Positions 24,374-33,172 of a stretch of DNA of 64,000 nucleotides are shown in pieces. How positions within the stretch are numbered: position 1 is the first letter of the stretch; every line of letters starts with the position of its first letter. The translations under genes and the position numbers were made by a program. This stretch comes from Corynebacterium comes (GTDB lineage Bacteria > Actinomycetota > Actinomycetes > Mycobacteriales > Mycobacteriaceae). Under the pieces are notes generated by a model. It ran no database searches. It saw nothing but the letters and a program-made list of their open reading frames with translations, and was not told the origin of the DNA. The stretch spans positions 2,046,001-2,110,000 of the forward strand of contig NZ_CP046453.1 of assembly GCF_009734405.1 (NCBI RefSeq). The letters are read 5' to 3'.

Positions 24374-25755
24374 TTCTTGCGGATGCTGATCTGCCAGCCG
24401 GCGTCGCCGGTCTGCTGGAAATCAGTGACCTCGTGGCCGTTGTCGGCGGCCCAGCGCGGGATGGTCTCCGTGCCCTGGGTGCAGTCGAAGTCGATGACCA
24501 GTTCCTCGCCGACGTCCAGGGTGTCGATGACGTCCTTCGCCTCGATCAGCGGGAAGGGGCACACCGCACCGAGGGTGTCCAGTGCGTAGCGGCCCTGGCC
24601 CAGCGGGCGTGCCTTCCGGGTCTTCTCCGGAGCGGTCTTCAGCGCAACCGCGCCGACGGCGACCGCGAAAGCCGGGGCGATGACCTTGTCCTCGGCGGAG
24701 GTCGGGGCCTGGCCCAGGGACTCTTCGGTGGAGTAGGTGCCGGCCTGGACCGGAGCGACGGAGGGCTTGAGCCACAGCTTGGCGCCGACGCCGACGCCGA
24801 TCGCGATGAACAGCAGGGCGATCCAGCCCTGGTAGCTGAACAGGGCGGTCTGGACCATGCCGTTGCCGACGGTGCAGCCACCGGCCAGGGCAGCGCCGAC
24901 GCCCATCATGGCGCCACCCGCGACGGAGCGGAGGGCGGTGGTGGCGTCAGGCACCCGGATGCGGAACTCGCCGGAGGCCTTGGCCGCGACGAAGGCGCCG
25001 ATGAACAGGCCGAGGACGAGCATGACTCCCCAGTCGACCTTGGCGCCGTCGCCGGTGACGATGAAGTTGGCGATGTTGCCGGTCGGGCCGGTGATGCCCA
25101 GGCCGGAGTTGCGGCCGGCGGCGGCGGACAGCGGCCAGGCGATGACACCGATCAGACCGACCAGTGCACCTGCGGTGTAGATGTGCAGCGGACGACGCCA
25201 ACGGGGACCGTTGAGCTTGGCAACCTTCGGCTGCGCGGCCTCCTTGGCCAGGAAGTGGCGGGCAGCCAGCGCGGTGCCGATCGCCAGCGGGATGGCGAAG
25301 AACCACGGGGAGACGCCGAAGGTGGCGGGCAGGGTGGTCAGCGAGGTGTCGTAGGACTTCACGCCGGTGTTGAGCCAGTTGAGGGCGCCGGTCTGCATCG
25401 CGGAGGCGGACAGCGCGTAGAAGATGAGCGCGATCCAGGAGCCCACCAGGCCCTCAGCCGAGCGGAACCAGGTACCGGAGGCGCAACCACCTGCGAGGAT
25501 GATGCCCAGCCCGAAGATGAAGCCACCACCGATGACGGCGAGCGGGGCGAAGTTGCTGTAGGTGGGGGCGATGACCCCGGCGCTGGTCAGAGCCGCGATG
25601 CCAACGGCGTGCACCGAGATGACGATGAGCAGCGCGACGAAGCTGCGCCACGTCTTCTGGAGGAAGATGTCGCGGAGCATGCCCGTGACACAGAACCGCC
25701 CGCGCTGCATGACGATGCCGAGGACTGCTCCCACGGCCAGACCGGTGAGGATCAT
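24370..25755 (-). CDS. YeeE/TsuA thiosulfate transporter fused to a TusA sulfur carrier
   Basis: A 461-residue fusion. The first about 340 residues are a YeeE/YedE membrane protein with about nine helices and the conserved cysteine sites RGRFCVTGM, LAGGCASGTW and LAGGCTVGNG, which in TsuA relay thiosulfate. After a linker, residues about 385-461 form a TusA domain with the active cysteine in AVCPFPLIEAKD. Thiosulfate would be taken up and its sulfur passed directly to the carrier. In many genomes the two parts are separate genes (TsuA, TsuB). ATG 25755 has AAAGGTGG upstream and starts exactly at the first helix. Confidence 0.88.
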   Translation of the reverse strand: MILTGLAVGAVLGIVMQRGRFCVTGMLRDIFLQKTWRSFVALLIVISVHAVGIAALTSAGVIAPTYSNFAPLAVIGGGFIFGLGIILAGGCASGTWFRSAEGLVGSWIALIFYALSASAMQTGALNWLNTGVKSYDTSLTTLPATFGVSPWFFAIPLAIGTALAARHFLAKEAAQPKVAKLNGPRWRRPLHIYTAGALVGLIGVIAWPLSAAAGRNSGLGITGPTGNIANFIVTGDGAKVDWGVMLVLGLFIGAFVAAKASGEFRIRVPDATTALRSVAGGAMMGVGAALAGGCTVGNGMVQTALFSYQGWIALLFIAIGVGVGAKLWLKPSVAPVQAGTYSTEESLGQAPTSAEDKVIAPAFAVAVGAVALKTAPEKTRKARPLGQGRYALDTLGAVCPFPLIEAKDVIDTLDVGEELVIDFDCTQGTETIPRWAADNGHEVTDFQQTGDAGWQISIRKN

Positions 25756-25840
25756 GGATCCACCTTTCAGAAGGAGTTCATCTGTTGATGGTTCCTGAAG
25801 GTACACCATTGCGAACAGTTCTGTCTATTATTCACGTACC

Positions 25841-26413
25841 CTACGGTTCATTATCGAAGAGCACCTTCTCCACCGCGAGCTGACGCACCGGCTTCATCCC
25901 CCAGGCATCCAACCCCACATCGACCAACCCGTACCCGCTTCTCGGCTGCGGCGAATGCAGGTGGCCGTGGACGAGGAAATCCACGTCCAGACGCACCTCG
26001 TCATGGCGCGACGCCATCCCCGGATGATCCATGCCGGGTCGCGGGAAGTGGCAGAGGAAGACGTTCCTGCCCCGCCACCTCATCGCCTGGAAAGGCTGCA
26101 CCGACTCGAACACCCCGAGAAACGCCCGCTGCATCCGGAACGACGAGCGATGGAGGGGATGGCACGAATCATGGTTGCCCGGCACGAGGTGCATCTCCAG
26201 GTGGGAGCCGTGCTCCCCGAGCAGGCTCAGGGCACGGCGCTCTTCCTCGGCCCCACCCCGCGACAGGTCCCCCAGCACCCACAACCTGTCCCCCGCGGGC
26301 AGGTCACGGATACCCCGGAGGACCCGCCTGTCATGGTCAGCCACCTCCAATCCACGCAGGCGGGCCACAGACTGGTGGCCGAGATGCAGGTCAGAGGTGA
26401 ACCAGACGTCCAT
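25841..26413 (-). CDS. calcineurin-like metallophosphoesterase
   Basis: A 190-residue binuclear metal phosphoesterase. The motif set is complete: SDLHLGH (about 6-12), LGDLSRGG, PGNHD, LCHFP and HGHLH. Short stand-alone members of this kind act on nucleotides or other phosphodiesters; the substrate is not known. The start ATG 26413 is supported by TACGGT 7 nt upstream on the minus strand. It lies 85 nt upstream of the thiosulfate transporter on the same strand. Confidence 0.85.
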   Translation of the reverse strand: MDVWFTSDLHLGHQSVARLRGLEVADHDRRVLRGIRDLPAGDRLWVLGDLSRGGAEEERRALSLLGEHGSHLEMHLVPGNHDSCHPLHRSSFRMQRAFLGVFESVQPFQAMRWRGRNVFLCHFPRPGMDHPGMASRHDEVRLDVDFLVHGHLHSPQPRSGYGLVDVGLDAWGMKPVRQLAVEKVLFDNEP

Positions 26414-26420
26414 GCACCCC

Positions 26421-26426
26421 ACCGTA
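26421..26426 (-). promoter_or_regulatory. -10 element of metallophosphoesterase gene (leaderless)
   Basis: TACGGT on the minus strand, 7 nt before ATG 26413; no ribosome site is present. Confidence 0.35.
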
Positions 26427-26450
26427 GTGGCAGACGAAAAGATACGGGCC

Positions 26451-28604
26451 CTAACGCTCCCACACGCGGTGCGTGCGCAGCAGCGGGAGGAGCTGGTCCA
26501 CGGCGTCGGCAAGCGAGGACACCGTGATCACGCCCGGGGCGGACGTGTCGACGCGGACGCCCTCGAGGCTCTCCGGGAGCACGATGGCCTTCTGGTGCCG
26601 GAACACCTCGGCCCGCATCACGTCGACCTCATAGCGCTCCGGCGTATCCACGACCACCACGGCGTCGAACTCGATGGAACGGGCCGTGTCGTAGGTGCGC
26701 GAGACCGGAACACCGCCCTTGGCTCCGCCGAGTGTGCCACCGTGCTCGCAGACGACCAGGGGCACCATACCCGCCCCGTCGATGGCGGCCACGAGCTCAG
26801 CCACCTGGTCCGCCGGGGTGTCGGCGGTGGTGAGAATACCGATCTGCCGACCGTCGACGGGCCATTCCTGACCGATCTGCGAGAGCGCAGGGCTCGGGGT
26901 GGCCTTGGCGAGCTTGACCTTCTCCGGCGCGGGCAGGCCCAGGTTCTTCGCCACCGTGGCTGCCAACTCCGTGTCGATCTGCGCCAGGGCGGACAACTGC
27001 CGGGTCTTGATGTTCTCCTCGTAGCACTTGCCCAGCTCGAAGGAGTAGGCCTCGGCCACGTGCCGCTGCTCGACCCCGGTCAACGAGAGGTAGAACAGGC
27101 GCGCCTGCGAGAAATGGTCGTCGAAGGTGGCGGACTGCTCACGGACGACGGCGGATTCGGGCAGGGGCACCGGGACGTCGATACGCGCGCCCTCCGTCGT
27201 CGGGAACGGGTTGGCGCCGTCCAGGGAGTTCGGATGGTACGGCGCCACGCCGACATGGCTGGCGTGCTGGTGGAAGCCGTCGCGGAGCATGTCGTTGACG
27301 GGCGAATGCGGGCGGTTGATCGGAATCTGGTTGAAGTTGGGGCCACCCAGACGGGTGAGCTGCGTGTCGATGTAGGAGAACAGTCGCCCCTGCAGCAGCG
27401 GATCGGCGGTCACGTCAATGCCGGGGGGCAGATGCCCCGGATGGAAAGCGACCTGTTCAGTCTGCTCGAAGAAGTTGGTCGGATTGGCCACCAGCGTCAT
27501 CGTGCCGATGATGCGCACCGGCGCCAGCTCCTCCGGAACGAACTTGGTCGGGTCCAGCAGATCGATGCCCTCGAACATCTCCTCCTCGGTGTCCGGGAAG
27601 ACCTGGACACCGAGATCCCACTGCGGGAAGGCGCCGGCCTCGATGGCGTCCGCCAGGTCGCGGCGGTGGAAATCCGGATCAACGCCGGCGGCGATCTGCG
27701 CCTCCTCCCAGACCAGGGAGTGCACACCGAGCTTCGGCTTCCAGTGGAACTTCACCAGGGTGGTCTCACCCTTGTCGTTGCTCAGCCGGAAGGTGTGGAC
27801 GCCGAACCCCTCCATCATCCGATAGGAACGCGGGATGCCACGGTCCGACATGTTCCAGATGGTGTGGTGCTGAGCCTCGGTGTGCAGGGAGGCGAAGTCC
27901 CAGAAGGTGTCATGGGCACTCTGCGCCTGCGGGATCTCACGGTCCGGGTGCGGCTTGGCGGCATGCACGACGTCCGGGAACTTGATTCCGTCCTGGATGA
28001 AGAAGACCGGCATGTTGTTTCCCACCAGGTCCCAGATGCCTTCACCGGTGTAGAACTTCGTGGCGAAGCCGCGGGTGTCGCGCACCGTGTCGGCCGAACC
28101 ACGGGAACCCAGCACGGTGGAGAAACGCACGAAGACCTCGGTCTCCCTGCCCTCCGCGAACACACCCGCGGAGCAGATGTCGCCGGCCGCCCCGTTTCCC
28201 ACGAACACCCCGTGCGCACCGGCACCGCGGGCATGGACGACCCGCTCCGGAATGCGCTCATGATCGAAGTGGGTGATCTTCTCCCGCAGATGATGATCCT
28301 GCAGCAGAACCGGGCCACGCGGACCGGCCTTGAGCGACTTGTCCGTCTCCGGTACGCGTTGGCCGGTGGAGGTGGTCAGATACTCACCCTGCTGGGCCCG
28401 CGGGTTCGGGTCCGCATCCGCGCCGGGCTGGAACGGGCAACCGGTCGCGGTGACATTGGCCGGGGGGAGCTGATCATCCTTCGGTGGCAGCGGGGCCGCC
28501 GGGGTGGTCGGCTCCTCGAGACTCGGCGGCCGGGGGGCCGGGGCCCCGGGGATCACCGGCTGCTCGGACCGGGTTTTGCTGGGCTGGCGTTTCTTGGAGG
28601 TCAT
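26451..28604 (-). CDS. katE: large-subunit (clade 2, HPII-type) catalase
   Basis: A 717-residue heme catalase that removes hydrogen peroxide. The low-complexity N-terminus is rich in Pro, Lys and Arg. The distal histidine is His124 in RVVHARGAGAHG, the distal asparagine is in GNNMPVFFIQD, and the proximal heme tyrosine is in RLFSYIDTQLTRLG. The extra C-terminal flavodoxin/class I amidotransferase-like domain (about 570-717) marks the large HPII group rather than the 480-residue KatA type. ATG 28604 has AAGGACA seven nt upstream; an in-frame ATG at 28634 is an alternative. The leader contains nested inverted repeats. Confidence 0.93.
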   Translation of the reverse strand: MTSKKRQPSKTRSEQPVIPGAPAPRPPSLEEPTTPAAPLPPKDDQLPPANVTATGCPFQPGADADPNPRAQQGEYLTTSTGQRVPETDKSLKAGPRGPVLLQDHHLREKITHFDHERIPERVVHARGAGAHGVFVGNGAAGDICSAGVFAEGRETEVFVRFSTVLGSRGSADTVRDTRGFATKFYTGEGIWDLVGNNMPVFFIQDGIKFPDVVHAAKPHPDREIPQAQSAHDTFWDFASLHTEAQHHTIWNMSDRGIPRSYRMMEGFGVHTFRLSNDKGETTLVKFHWKPKLGVHSLVWEEAQIAAGVDPDFHRRDLADAIEAGAFPQWDLGVQVFPDTEEEMFEGIDLLDPTKFVPEELAPVRIIGTMTLVANPTNFFEQTEQVAFHPGHLPPGIDVTADPLLQGRLFSYIDTQLTRLGGPNFNQIPINRPHSPVNDMLRDGFHQHASHVGVAPYHPNSLDGANPFPTTEGARIDVPVPLPESAVVREQSATFDDHFSQARLFYLSLTGVEQRHVAEAYSFELGKCYEENIKTRQLSALAQIDTELAATVAKNLGLPAPEKVKLAKATPSPALSQIGQEWPVDGRQIGILTTADTPADQVAELVAAIDGAGMVPLVVCEHGGTLGGAKGGVPVSRTYDTARSIEFDAVVVVDTPERYEVDVMRAEVFRHQKAIVLPESLEGVRVDTSAPGVITVSSLADAVDQLLPLLRTHRVWER

Positions 28605-28641
28605 GAGTTGTCCTTGTCGGTCAGGGTCAGTCATGTCGTCT

Positions 28642-28685
28642 GCGTGGCGGCCACGCGCACCGGCTCCCAGCCGGTGCGGCCACGC
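28642..28685 (-). promoter_or_regulatory. structured leader upstream of katE
   Basis: A perfect 9-bp hairpin (28657-28665 with 28669-28677, loop of three) is flanked by two copies of GCGTGGC in the minus-strand transcript and one CCACGC. The single CCACGC (from 28656-28651) can pair with either copy, so two mutually exclusive folds exist about 40-80 nt before the start codon. Confidence 0.45.
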
Positions 28686-28799
28686 TACTCCCCCACAGAT
28701 AAGTTCGCCGTTATGGCAGCTGAGAGGGGTGAAACGCCCGGCGAGAGGCCGGCCAACTGTCGGACAAGAAGTGACCCAGGACACACCTCAGGCCAAGGA

Positions 28800-29438
28800 T
28801 CAGCCCTCCGCGGCGATCTGCTCGAGCGCCCGGGCGAACACCTCGACCGGCTGCGCACCGGAGACGGCGAGCTTGCCGTCGAAGACGAAGAAGGGCACGC
28901 CCTGGACGCCGATCTGGCGGGCGAGCGCAATATCCGCCATGACCTCCCGGGAGTAGGCGGACTCATCTGCCAGGGTGGAATCGACGTCCTCGCGGGGCAG
29001 ACCCACCTGGTCGGCGAAGGCGCGCAACTGCTCATGGTCGGCGATGTTCCTGCCGTCGGTGAAGTAACCGTGCTTGACCAGTTCGTCCCACTCGACGCCC
29101 TTGTCGTCCCGGCGCGCCAGGTGACCGAGACGGTGGGCGTCCATCGTGTTGACCATGAGGGATTCCCGCCAGTTGAACTCGAGCCCGACCTCCGCCGCGC
29201 GGGCCGCGAGCCCGTCGTTCATGGCGATGACCTGATCCTCGCCCATGCCCTTGACCCGCACCAGATAGTCGAGGGCGTTGCCGGCGGATTCCTTCGGGGC
29301 GTCCGGGTCGAGCTGGAAACTGCGCCAGACGATCTCGACGTCATCCTTCCCCTCGAAGTTCTCCAGGGCGAGGTTGAGGTGGCGCTCGCCGACGGTGCAG
29401 AAGGGGCAGACGTAGTCGGACCAGATATCGATTCTCAT
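28800..29438 (-). CDS. DsbA-family (FrnE-like) thioredoxin-fold oxidoreductase
   Basis: A 212-residue cytoplasmic protein of the DsbA/2-hydroxychromene-isomerase branch. The active site is CPFC at about residues 12-15 in SDYVCPFCTVGE. The central helical insertion includes ESLMVNTMDAHRLGHLA, and the cis-proline loop is GVQGVPFFVFDGK (about 170-182). FrnE-like members act as disulfide isomerases and were first noted in polyketide clusters. No signal peptide is present. It sits after katE's promoter region on the same strand, and an oxidative-stress link is plausible. Confidence 0.88.
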   Translation of the reverse strand: MRIDIWSDYVCPFCTVGERHLNLALENFEGKDDVEIVWRSFQLDPDAPKESAGNALDYLVRVKGMGEDQVIAMNDGLAARAAEVGLEFNWRESLMVNTMDAHRLGHLARRDDKGVEWDELVKHGYFTDGRNIADHEQLRAFADQVGLPREDVDSTLADESAYSREVMADIALARQIGVQGVPFFVFDGKLAVSGAQPVEVFARALEQIAAEG

Positions 29439-29499
29439 GTCAGGAACAACGCCGCCCAGCTCCCCGATGTTCCCCCCACATCTCAAAGCGGCAACATCC

Positions 29500-29528
29500 T
29501 TTACCCTGAAACACATCCCACGTAAACT
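29500..29528 (+). promoter_or_regulatory. promoter of gene at 29577
   Basis: TTTACC (29500-29505), a 17-nt spacer and TAAACT (29523-29528) on the plus strand, giving a leader of about 40 nt. Confidence 0.45.
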
Positions 29529-29576
29529 GTGATTTCTACCACTGTTCCGGCAGGGAAGTGAAAGGAATCAGCAGTC

Positions 29577-30551
29577 GTGGATCTCAAGCAACGTGCAATA
29601 ACTCAGCAGTTCACGGTGGAGCTCGTCCGCGCCATGCCGCAGCTCAGCATCCCCCAGGCAGTGTCTGCGGCCATGCAGCTGGCTGACTCCATGGACCTTC
29701 CCCGCGTCAGGGACTTCGGGGCGCTCGTCGGCCTGGTCAACGGACTCCAACTTCGTCCGGCCGCGGAGTGGGAGGCCTTCGGCTACGAGCCGACGGAGCG
29801 GGCCGTCGCGGTCCGGCTGGAAGTTCCCCACGAAGCGGCCGCCCCGACACCCGGAAAGGAGCACCTCCCGGAACGTGCCTGGGACGGACGCATCCGCTTC
29901 GAGGATCACTACCTTTCCGTCCACACCCGGCGGGTCCATCCACCGGGCATGCATCTGTGCGACTACCGGGATGCGGTGGGCGGCTGGCGCAAACGCCTGG
30001 GTTATGTCACGGAACCCACCCTGGCGTACGCCGAGTTCACGTCCGCCGCCGCGGAAAAGAAGATGCCCATGCGCCGGGTGGAGATGCTGGGCAACCTCTG
30101 GAAGATCGGGGCGGTGGCCACCTGGGAGAAGGACTGGGAGGGCGAGACGTCGTGGTGTTATGTCGATCAGCGCCCCTCCCCGGGTGAATCGCCTGATCCC
30201 ATGCTCAACGATTCGGATGCGTGGTACCGCCTGCGGATCAACCCGGACGTCGGGCGGGACGTCATCGTGGAGATCGCGCGGTGCCTGGCGGAGATCCACC
30301 TGGGCTACGTGGAGAAGCTCTGGGGGCCGACGGTCGAGGGCGGCACGCAGCGCGGACCGGAGTCCGAGGCCGCCGCCTACATCGCCCTGGAGAGGCTGTG
30401 GATTCCACAGCGCAGCCGCCGGACGGACTGGTACCACCGTTATGTCGCGGGCGAGCCCATGCCCAATCAGTTCCGGTGGAGCGAGGTTTTCCGCGCCGCG
30501 GAAGCCGTCGAGGATCTGCTGCGTGGGGACACCGCGCCTGTCACCGCATAG
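29577..30551 (+). CDS. hypothetical protein, 324 residues
   Basis: A soluble protein beginning MDLKQRAITQQFTVELV. It has no signal peptide or membrane helix. The N-terminal 50 residues are helical; the middle is rich in aromatic and charged residues (EDHYLSVHTRRVHPPGMH, TSWCYVDQRPSPGESPD), and the C-terminal half is helical. Start GTG 29577 has AAAGGAA about ten nt upstream. I do not recognise a domain. It is followed 50 nt later by a DUF1275 membrane protein on the same strand. Confidence 0.7.
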   Translation: MDLKQRAITQQFTVELVRAMPQLSIPQAVSAAMQLADSMDLPRVRDFGALVGLVNGLQLRPAAEWEAFGYEPTERAVAVRLEVPHEAAAPTPGKEHLPERAWDGRIRFEDHYLSVHTRRVHPPGMHLCDYRDAVGGWRKRLGYVTEPTLAYAEFTSAAAEKKMPMRRVEMLGNLWKIGAVATWEKDWEGETSWCYVDQRPSPGESPDPMLNDSDAWYRLRINPDVGRDVIVEIARCLAEIHLGYVEKLWGPTVEGGTQRGPESEAAAYIALERLWIPQRSRRTDWYHRYVAGEPMPNQFRWSEVFRAAEAVEDLLRGDTAPVTA

Positions 30552-30601
30552 ACTGGAGGTCCGTCAACCGACACACAGTTAACTCAAGGAGCGGTGTCTG
30601 A

Positions 30602-31300
30602 GTGCAGCGCCACACCGCCGGTGAGCAGAATCTGGCGGTGAGCTTCGCGTTCATCGCCGGTTTCGTCGACTCCATCGGCTTCCTCTTCCTCGGGGGCGTG
30701 TTCCTGTCGTTCATGTCCGGCAACACCACCCGCATCGCCACCTCCGCCGTCGAGGGCAACGCCGACCTCGCGGTACTGGCCGGCTCGGCCGTCGCATTCT
30801 TCCTCCTCGGCGTGATGGAGGGCGCGCTGGTGCGTCGGCTGGCCAAACGCCGCGTCCGCCCGGATCGGGTGCGCGAGGTGGTGATGGTCAACATGTGCGT
30901 GCTCTTCTCCATCGCCTCACTGCTCGTGCTTCTCGACGCCCCGCGGATCGCCATCATCGTCGCCTCGTTGGGCATCGGCGCGATGAACTCCATCTTCGAG
31001 CGCGAGGGTGAGGTCTCCATCGCGCTCACCTACATGACGGGCACCCTGGTGAAGATGGGTCAGCGTTTCGTCGACGCCTTCTTCGGCGGCCCCCATTCCG
31101 CATGGCTGGGCCACCTGAAGATGTGGGCGGGTCTCACCCTCGGTGCGTTCACCGGAGCGGTCGTCTACGGCTACCTGGGGATCGCCTCACTCATCCCGGT
31201 CGCCCTGCTGACCTGGGCGATAACCGGGGTGGCGCTCCTCGTGCGCACGTACGGCCGCCGCCATGGAGCAGTGGTTAAAATTCAGGTTGATCCCAGCTGA
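30602..31300 (+). CDS. DUF1275 (YoaK) family membrane protein
   Basis: A 232-residue protein with about six membrane helices. Family signatures are AFIAGFVDSIGFLFLGGVFLS (first helix), FMSGNTTRIA, GAMNSIFEREGEVSIALTYMTGTL and a late helix pair. YoaK proteins are conserved membrane proteins of unknown function. Start GTG 30602 has AAGGAGCG upstream. The gene ends 16 nt before a mycolyltransferase that has its own promoter. Confidence 0.85.
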   Translation: MQRHTAGEQNLAVSFAFIAGFVDSIGFLFLGGVFLSFMSGNTTRIATSAVEGNADLAVLAGSAVAFFLLGVMEGALVRRLAKRRVRPDRVREVVMVNMCVLFSIASLLVLLDAPRIAIIVASLGIGAMNSIFEREGEVSIALTYMTGTLVKMGQRFVDAFFGGPHSAWLGHLKMWAGLTLGAFTGAVVYGYLGIASLIPVALLTWAITGVALLVRTYGRRHGAVVKIQVDPS

Positions 31301-31303
31301 TGC

Positions 31304-31309
31304 TAAGTT
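31304..31309 (+). promoter_or_regulatory. -10 element of first mycolyltransferase gene (leaderless)
   Basis: TAAGTT, 7 nt before ATG 31317, as part of the extended TGCTAAGTT. There is no ribosome site. Confidence 0.5.
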
Positions 31310-31316
31310 TTTATTC

Positions 31317-32486
31317 ATGCGTCAACTTTCCCGTCGTCTTCTCACCGCTGCCACTGCGGTAGCTCTCACCGTCCCCGCCGTGGCCCAGGCCCAGGCCATT
31401 CCGGCCGGTTCGGACAACGCCCTGCGTGACCTCGTGGTCACCACCAACTCGAGTCCGACCTCCTCGGGCTCTTCGTTGGGCGGGGCGCTCAGTTCCCTCT
31501 CACTCATCGGCTCCTCCGAGATACCGCTCGGCGGTCCGCTGCTCTCCAGCGATGACAGGTACCCGCTGGAGACCGATGAAACGATCACGGAAGCCGCGGT
31601 CGTCGACAAGAAGGTGGAGCGGCCGGCCGAGCGCGTCGAACGCTGGTACGTGACCTCCCCCTCGATGGCGCGGGTCGTCGAGGTCCAGATCAAGAAGGCC
31701 GCCGATCCGACCGCCCCTGCACCGATGATCTACCTGCTGGACGGCATCGGCGGATCCACCCCCAGCTCCGGCTGGATCAACAACGGTGCAGCCGAGCGGG
31801 TCTTCGGCAACGAGAACGTCACCCTCGTCATGCCCACCCACGCCGGTGCGTCCCTCTACTCCGATTGGCAGCAGGACGACCCCGCGCTCGGCAGGCACAT
31901 GTGGGAGACATTCCTCACCGAGGAACTCCCGCCCCTTCTGGAGGCCGAATCCGAACTGAACTTCAACGGCCATCGCGGCATCGGCGGGCTGTCCATGGGC
32001 GCCATCGGCGCGGTCCACATCGCCAACACCAACCCCGCGCTCTTCGACGCCACCTTCGGCATCTCCGGCTGTTACTCCCCCACCGACAACGTCGGTCGGC
32101 AGATGGTGAACCTTGTCGTCGCCTCCCGGGGCGGGGACGTGGACAACATGTGGGGCCCCTACGGCTCTGAGGCGTGGGATGCCCATGACACCACCGCCAA
32201 CCCGGAGGGCCTGCGCGACATGGCCGTCTACCTGTCGGCCGCCAACGGTGTGATCAGCGATGAGGACCGCGCCACCTACGACGACGACCCCTTCTTCAAC
32301 ATGGCGGCCGGCGCCACCCTCGAGCGAGGCGTCCTGCACTGCACGGAGCAGCTCGACCGGGCAATGCGCGAGCGCGGCATGACCCACCAGACGGTCGACT
32401 ACAAGGACTCCGGCGTCCACAACTGGGCCAACTACAGCGAGCAGCTGCAGCCGGCCTGGGACGCGATCAGACACCGCCTGCTCTGA
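31317..32486 (+). CDS. trehalose corynomycolyl transferase (Ag85-like esterase), copy 1
   Basis: A 389-residue secreted alpha/beta hydrolase that moves mycolic acid onto trehalose and arabinogalactan. The signal peptide ends near AQAQA (about 22-26). The nucleophile is Ser226 in GIGGLSMGAIG, with Glu336 and His368 (DSGVHNW) completing the likely triad. A serine-rich region (about 45-70) precedes the fold. Length and motifs match corynebacterial Cmt proteins without the C-terminal LGFP repeats of Cmt1/PS1. TAAGTT lies 7 nt before the ATG, so the message is probably leaderless. A paralogue lies two genes downstream. Confidence 0.9.
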   Translation: MRQLSRRLLTAATAVALTVPAVAQAQAIPAGSDNALRDLVVTTNSSPTSSGSSLGGALSSLSLIGSSEIPLGGPLLSSDDRYPLETDETITEAAVVDKKVERPAERVERWYVTSPSMARVVEVQIKKAADPTAPAPMIYLLDGIGGSTPSSGWINNGAAERVFGNENVTLVMPTHAGASLYSDWQQDDPALGRHMWETFLTEELPPLLEAESELNFNGHRGIGGLSMGAIGAVHIANTNPALFDATFGISGCYSPTDNVGRQMVNLVVASRGGDVDNMWGPYGSEAWDAHDTTANPEGLRDMAVYLSAANGVISDEDRATYDDDPFFNMAAGATLERGVLHCTEQLDRAMRERGMTHQTVDYKDSGVHNWANYSEQLQPAWDAIRHRLL

Positions 32487-32513
32487 GCGATGTCGCGGGG
32501 TCACGCAGTGCCC

Positions 32514-32519
32514 TAGGAT
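32514..32519 (+). promoter_or_regulatory. -10 element of LppP/LprE gene (leaderless)
   Basis: TAGGAT, 7 nt before ATG 32527; no ribosome site is present. Confidence 0.5.
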
Positions 32520-32526
32520 CAGTGCC

Positions 32527-33159
32527 ATGGCCATCCTGGGTTACGCCTCCACGCGGGCAGCCGCGGCGCTGACGGTCTTCCTCCCCCTGCTGCTCAGTGC
32601 CTGTGCCGGAGGAAGCGGGACCCCGGCGCCGGAGCCGCTGACGTCGACCGTCACCGCCACAGTTTCCGCCCCAGTGGCCGCCCCGACGGGCATCGCGGCG
32701 CCCTCGCCGGGGCCCACCCCCACGGAAGCCTGCGGAGTTGATCCACAGGCCTCCGCCATCCCCGACAACCTGTGGCAGGTTCCCCCGCCGGCAGCCCGGG
32801 GCGAGGGCTGGGAGTACTACGGCCAGTCCAATTACGATCCGTGTGCGGAACTCTCCTACGCCCTGGTGTGGGTCACCGGCTCCACTCATCCCCTTAAGCA
32901 GAGCCAGCTCATGCTCTTCCACCGGGGCGACTACCTCGGGGTCGGCGCGCTGGCGCCGCAGTCGATGTACGTGACGGAGGCCGACTCCGAATCGGTGCAC
33001 ACCCGCGTGGTCGACTTCGAGGCGATGGAACGCGACCAGGCGCCGAACGCGGAGGCCGAGCGCTACCGCACGGACCTGAGTTTCTGGTGGAACGGGGAAA
33101 AGGTCGAGGCGATCGGAAAGATTCCGAATCAAGGGCCAGCAGCGACCATCCCGCATTGA
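32527..33159 (+). CDS. LppP/LprE-family lipoprotein
   Basis: A 210-residue lipoprotein. The lipobox is LSAC with Cys26, followed by a Pro/Ala/Thr-rich spacer (about 27-65) that would cross the inner wall. The conserved domain starts at the ACGVDPQ cysteine (about 69) and includes WEYYGQSNYDPCAELSYALVW, ending with the SFWWNGEKVEAIG strand. Two conserved cysteines probably form a disulfide. The family is restricted to mycolate-containing actinobacteria and its role is unknown. It sits between two mycolyltransferases. Confidence 0.85.
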   Translation: MAILGYASTRAAAALTVFLPLLLSACAGGSGTPAPEPLTSTVTATVSAPVAAPTGIAAPSPGPTPTEACGVDPQASAIPDNLWQVPPPAARGEGWEYYGQSNYDPCAELSYALVWVTGSTHPLKQSQLMLFHRGDYLGVGALAPQSMYVTEADSESVHTRVVDFEAMERDQAPNAEAERYRTDLSFWWNGEKVEAIGKIPNQGPAATIPH

Positions 33160-33165
33160 TACTGT
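33160..33165 (+). promoter_or_regulatory. -10 element of second mycolyltransferase gene (leaderless)
   Basis: TACTGT, 7 nt before ATG 33173; no ribosome site is present. Confidence 0.5.
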
Positions 33166-33172
33166 GTGGATT

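Noticed and set aside
26031..29525. An 1164-codon plus-strand open frame opposite katE and the DsbA-like gene
   Set aside because: It is the antisense shadow of GC3-rich genes. The minus strand has complete catalase and thioredoxin-fold motifs, while the plus-strand reading shows none.
29439..29576. A riboswitch in the gap before the 324-residue hypothetical gene
   Set aside because: The gap is explained by divergent promoters, and no conserved aptamer-like pairing could be drawn.
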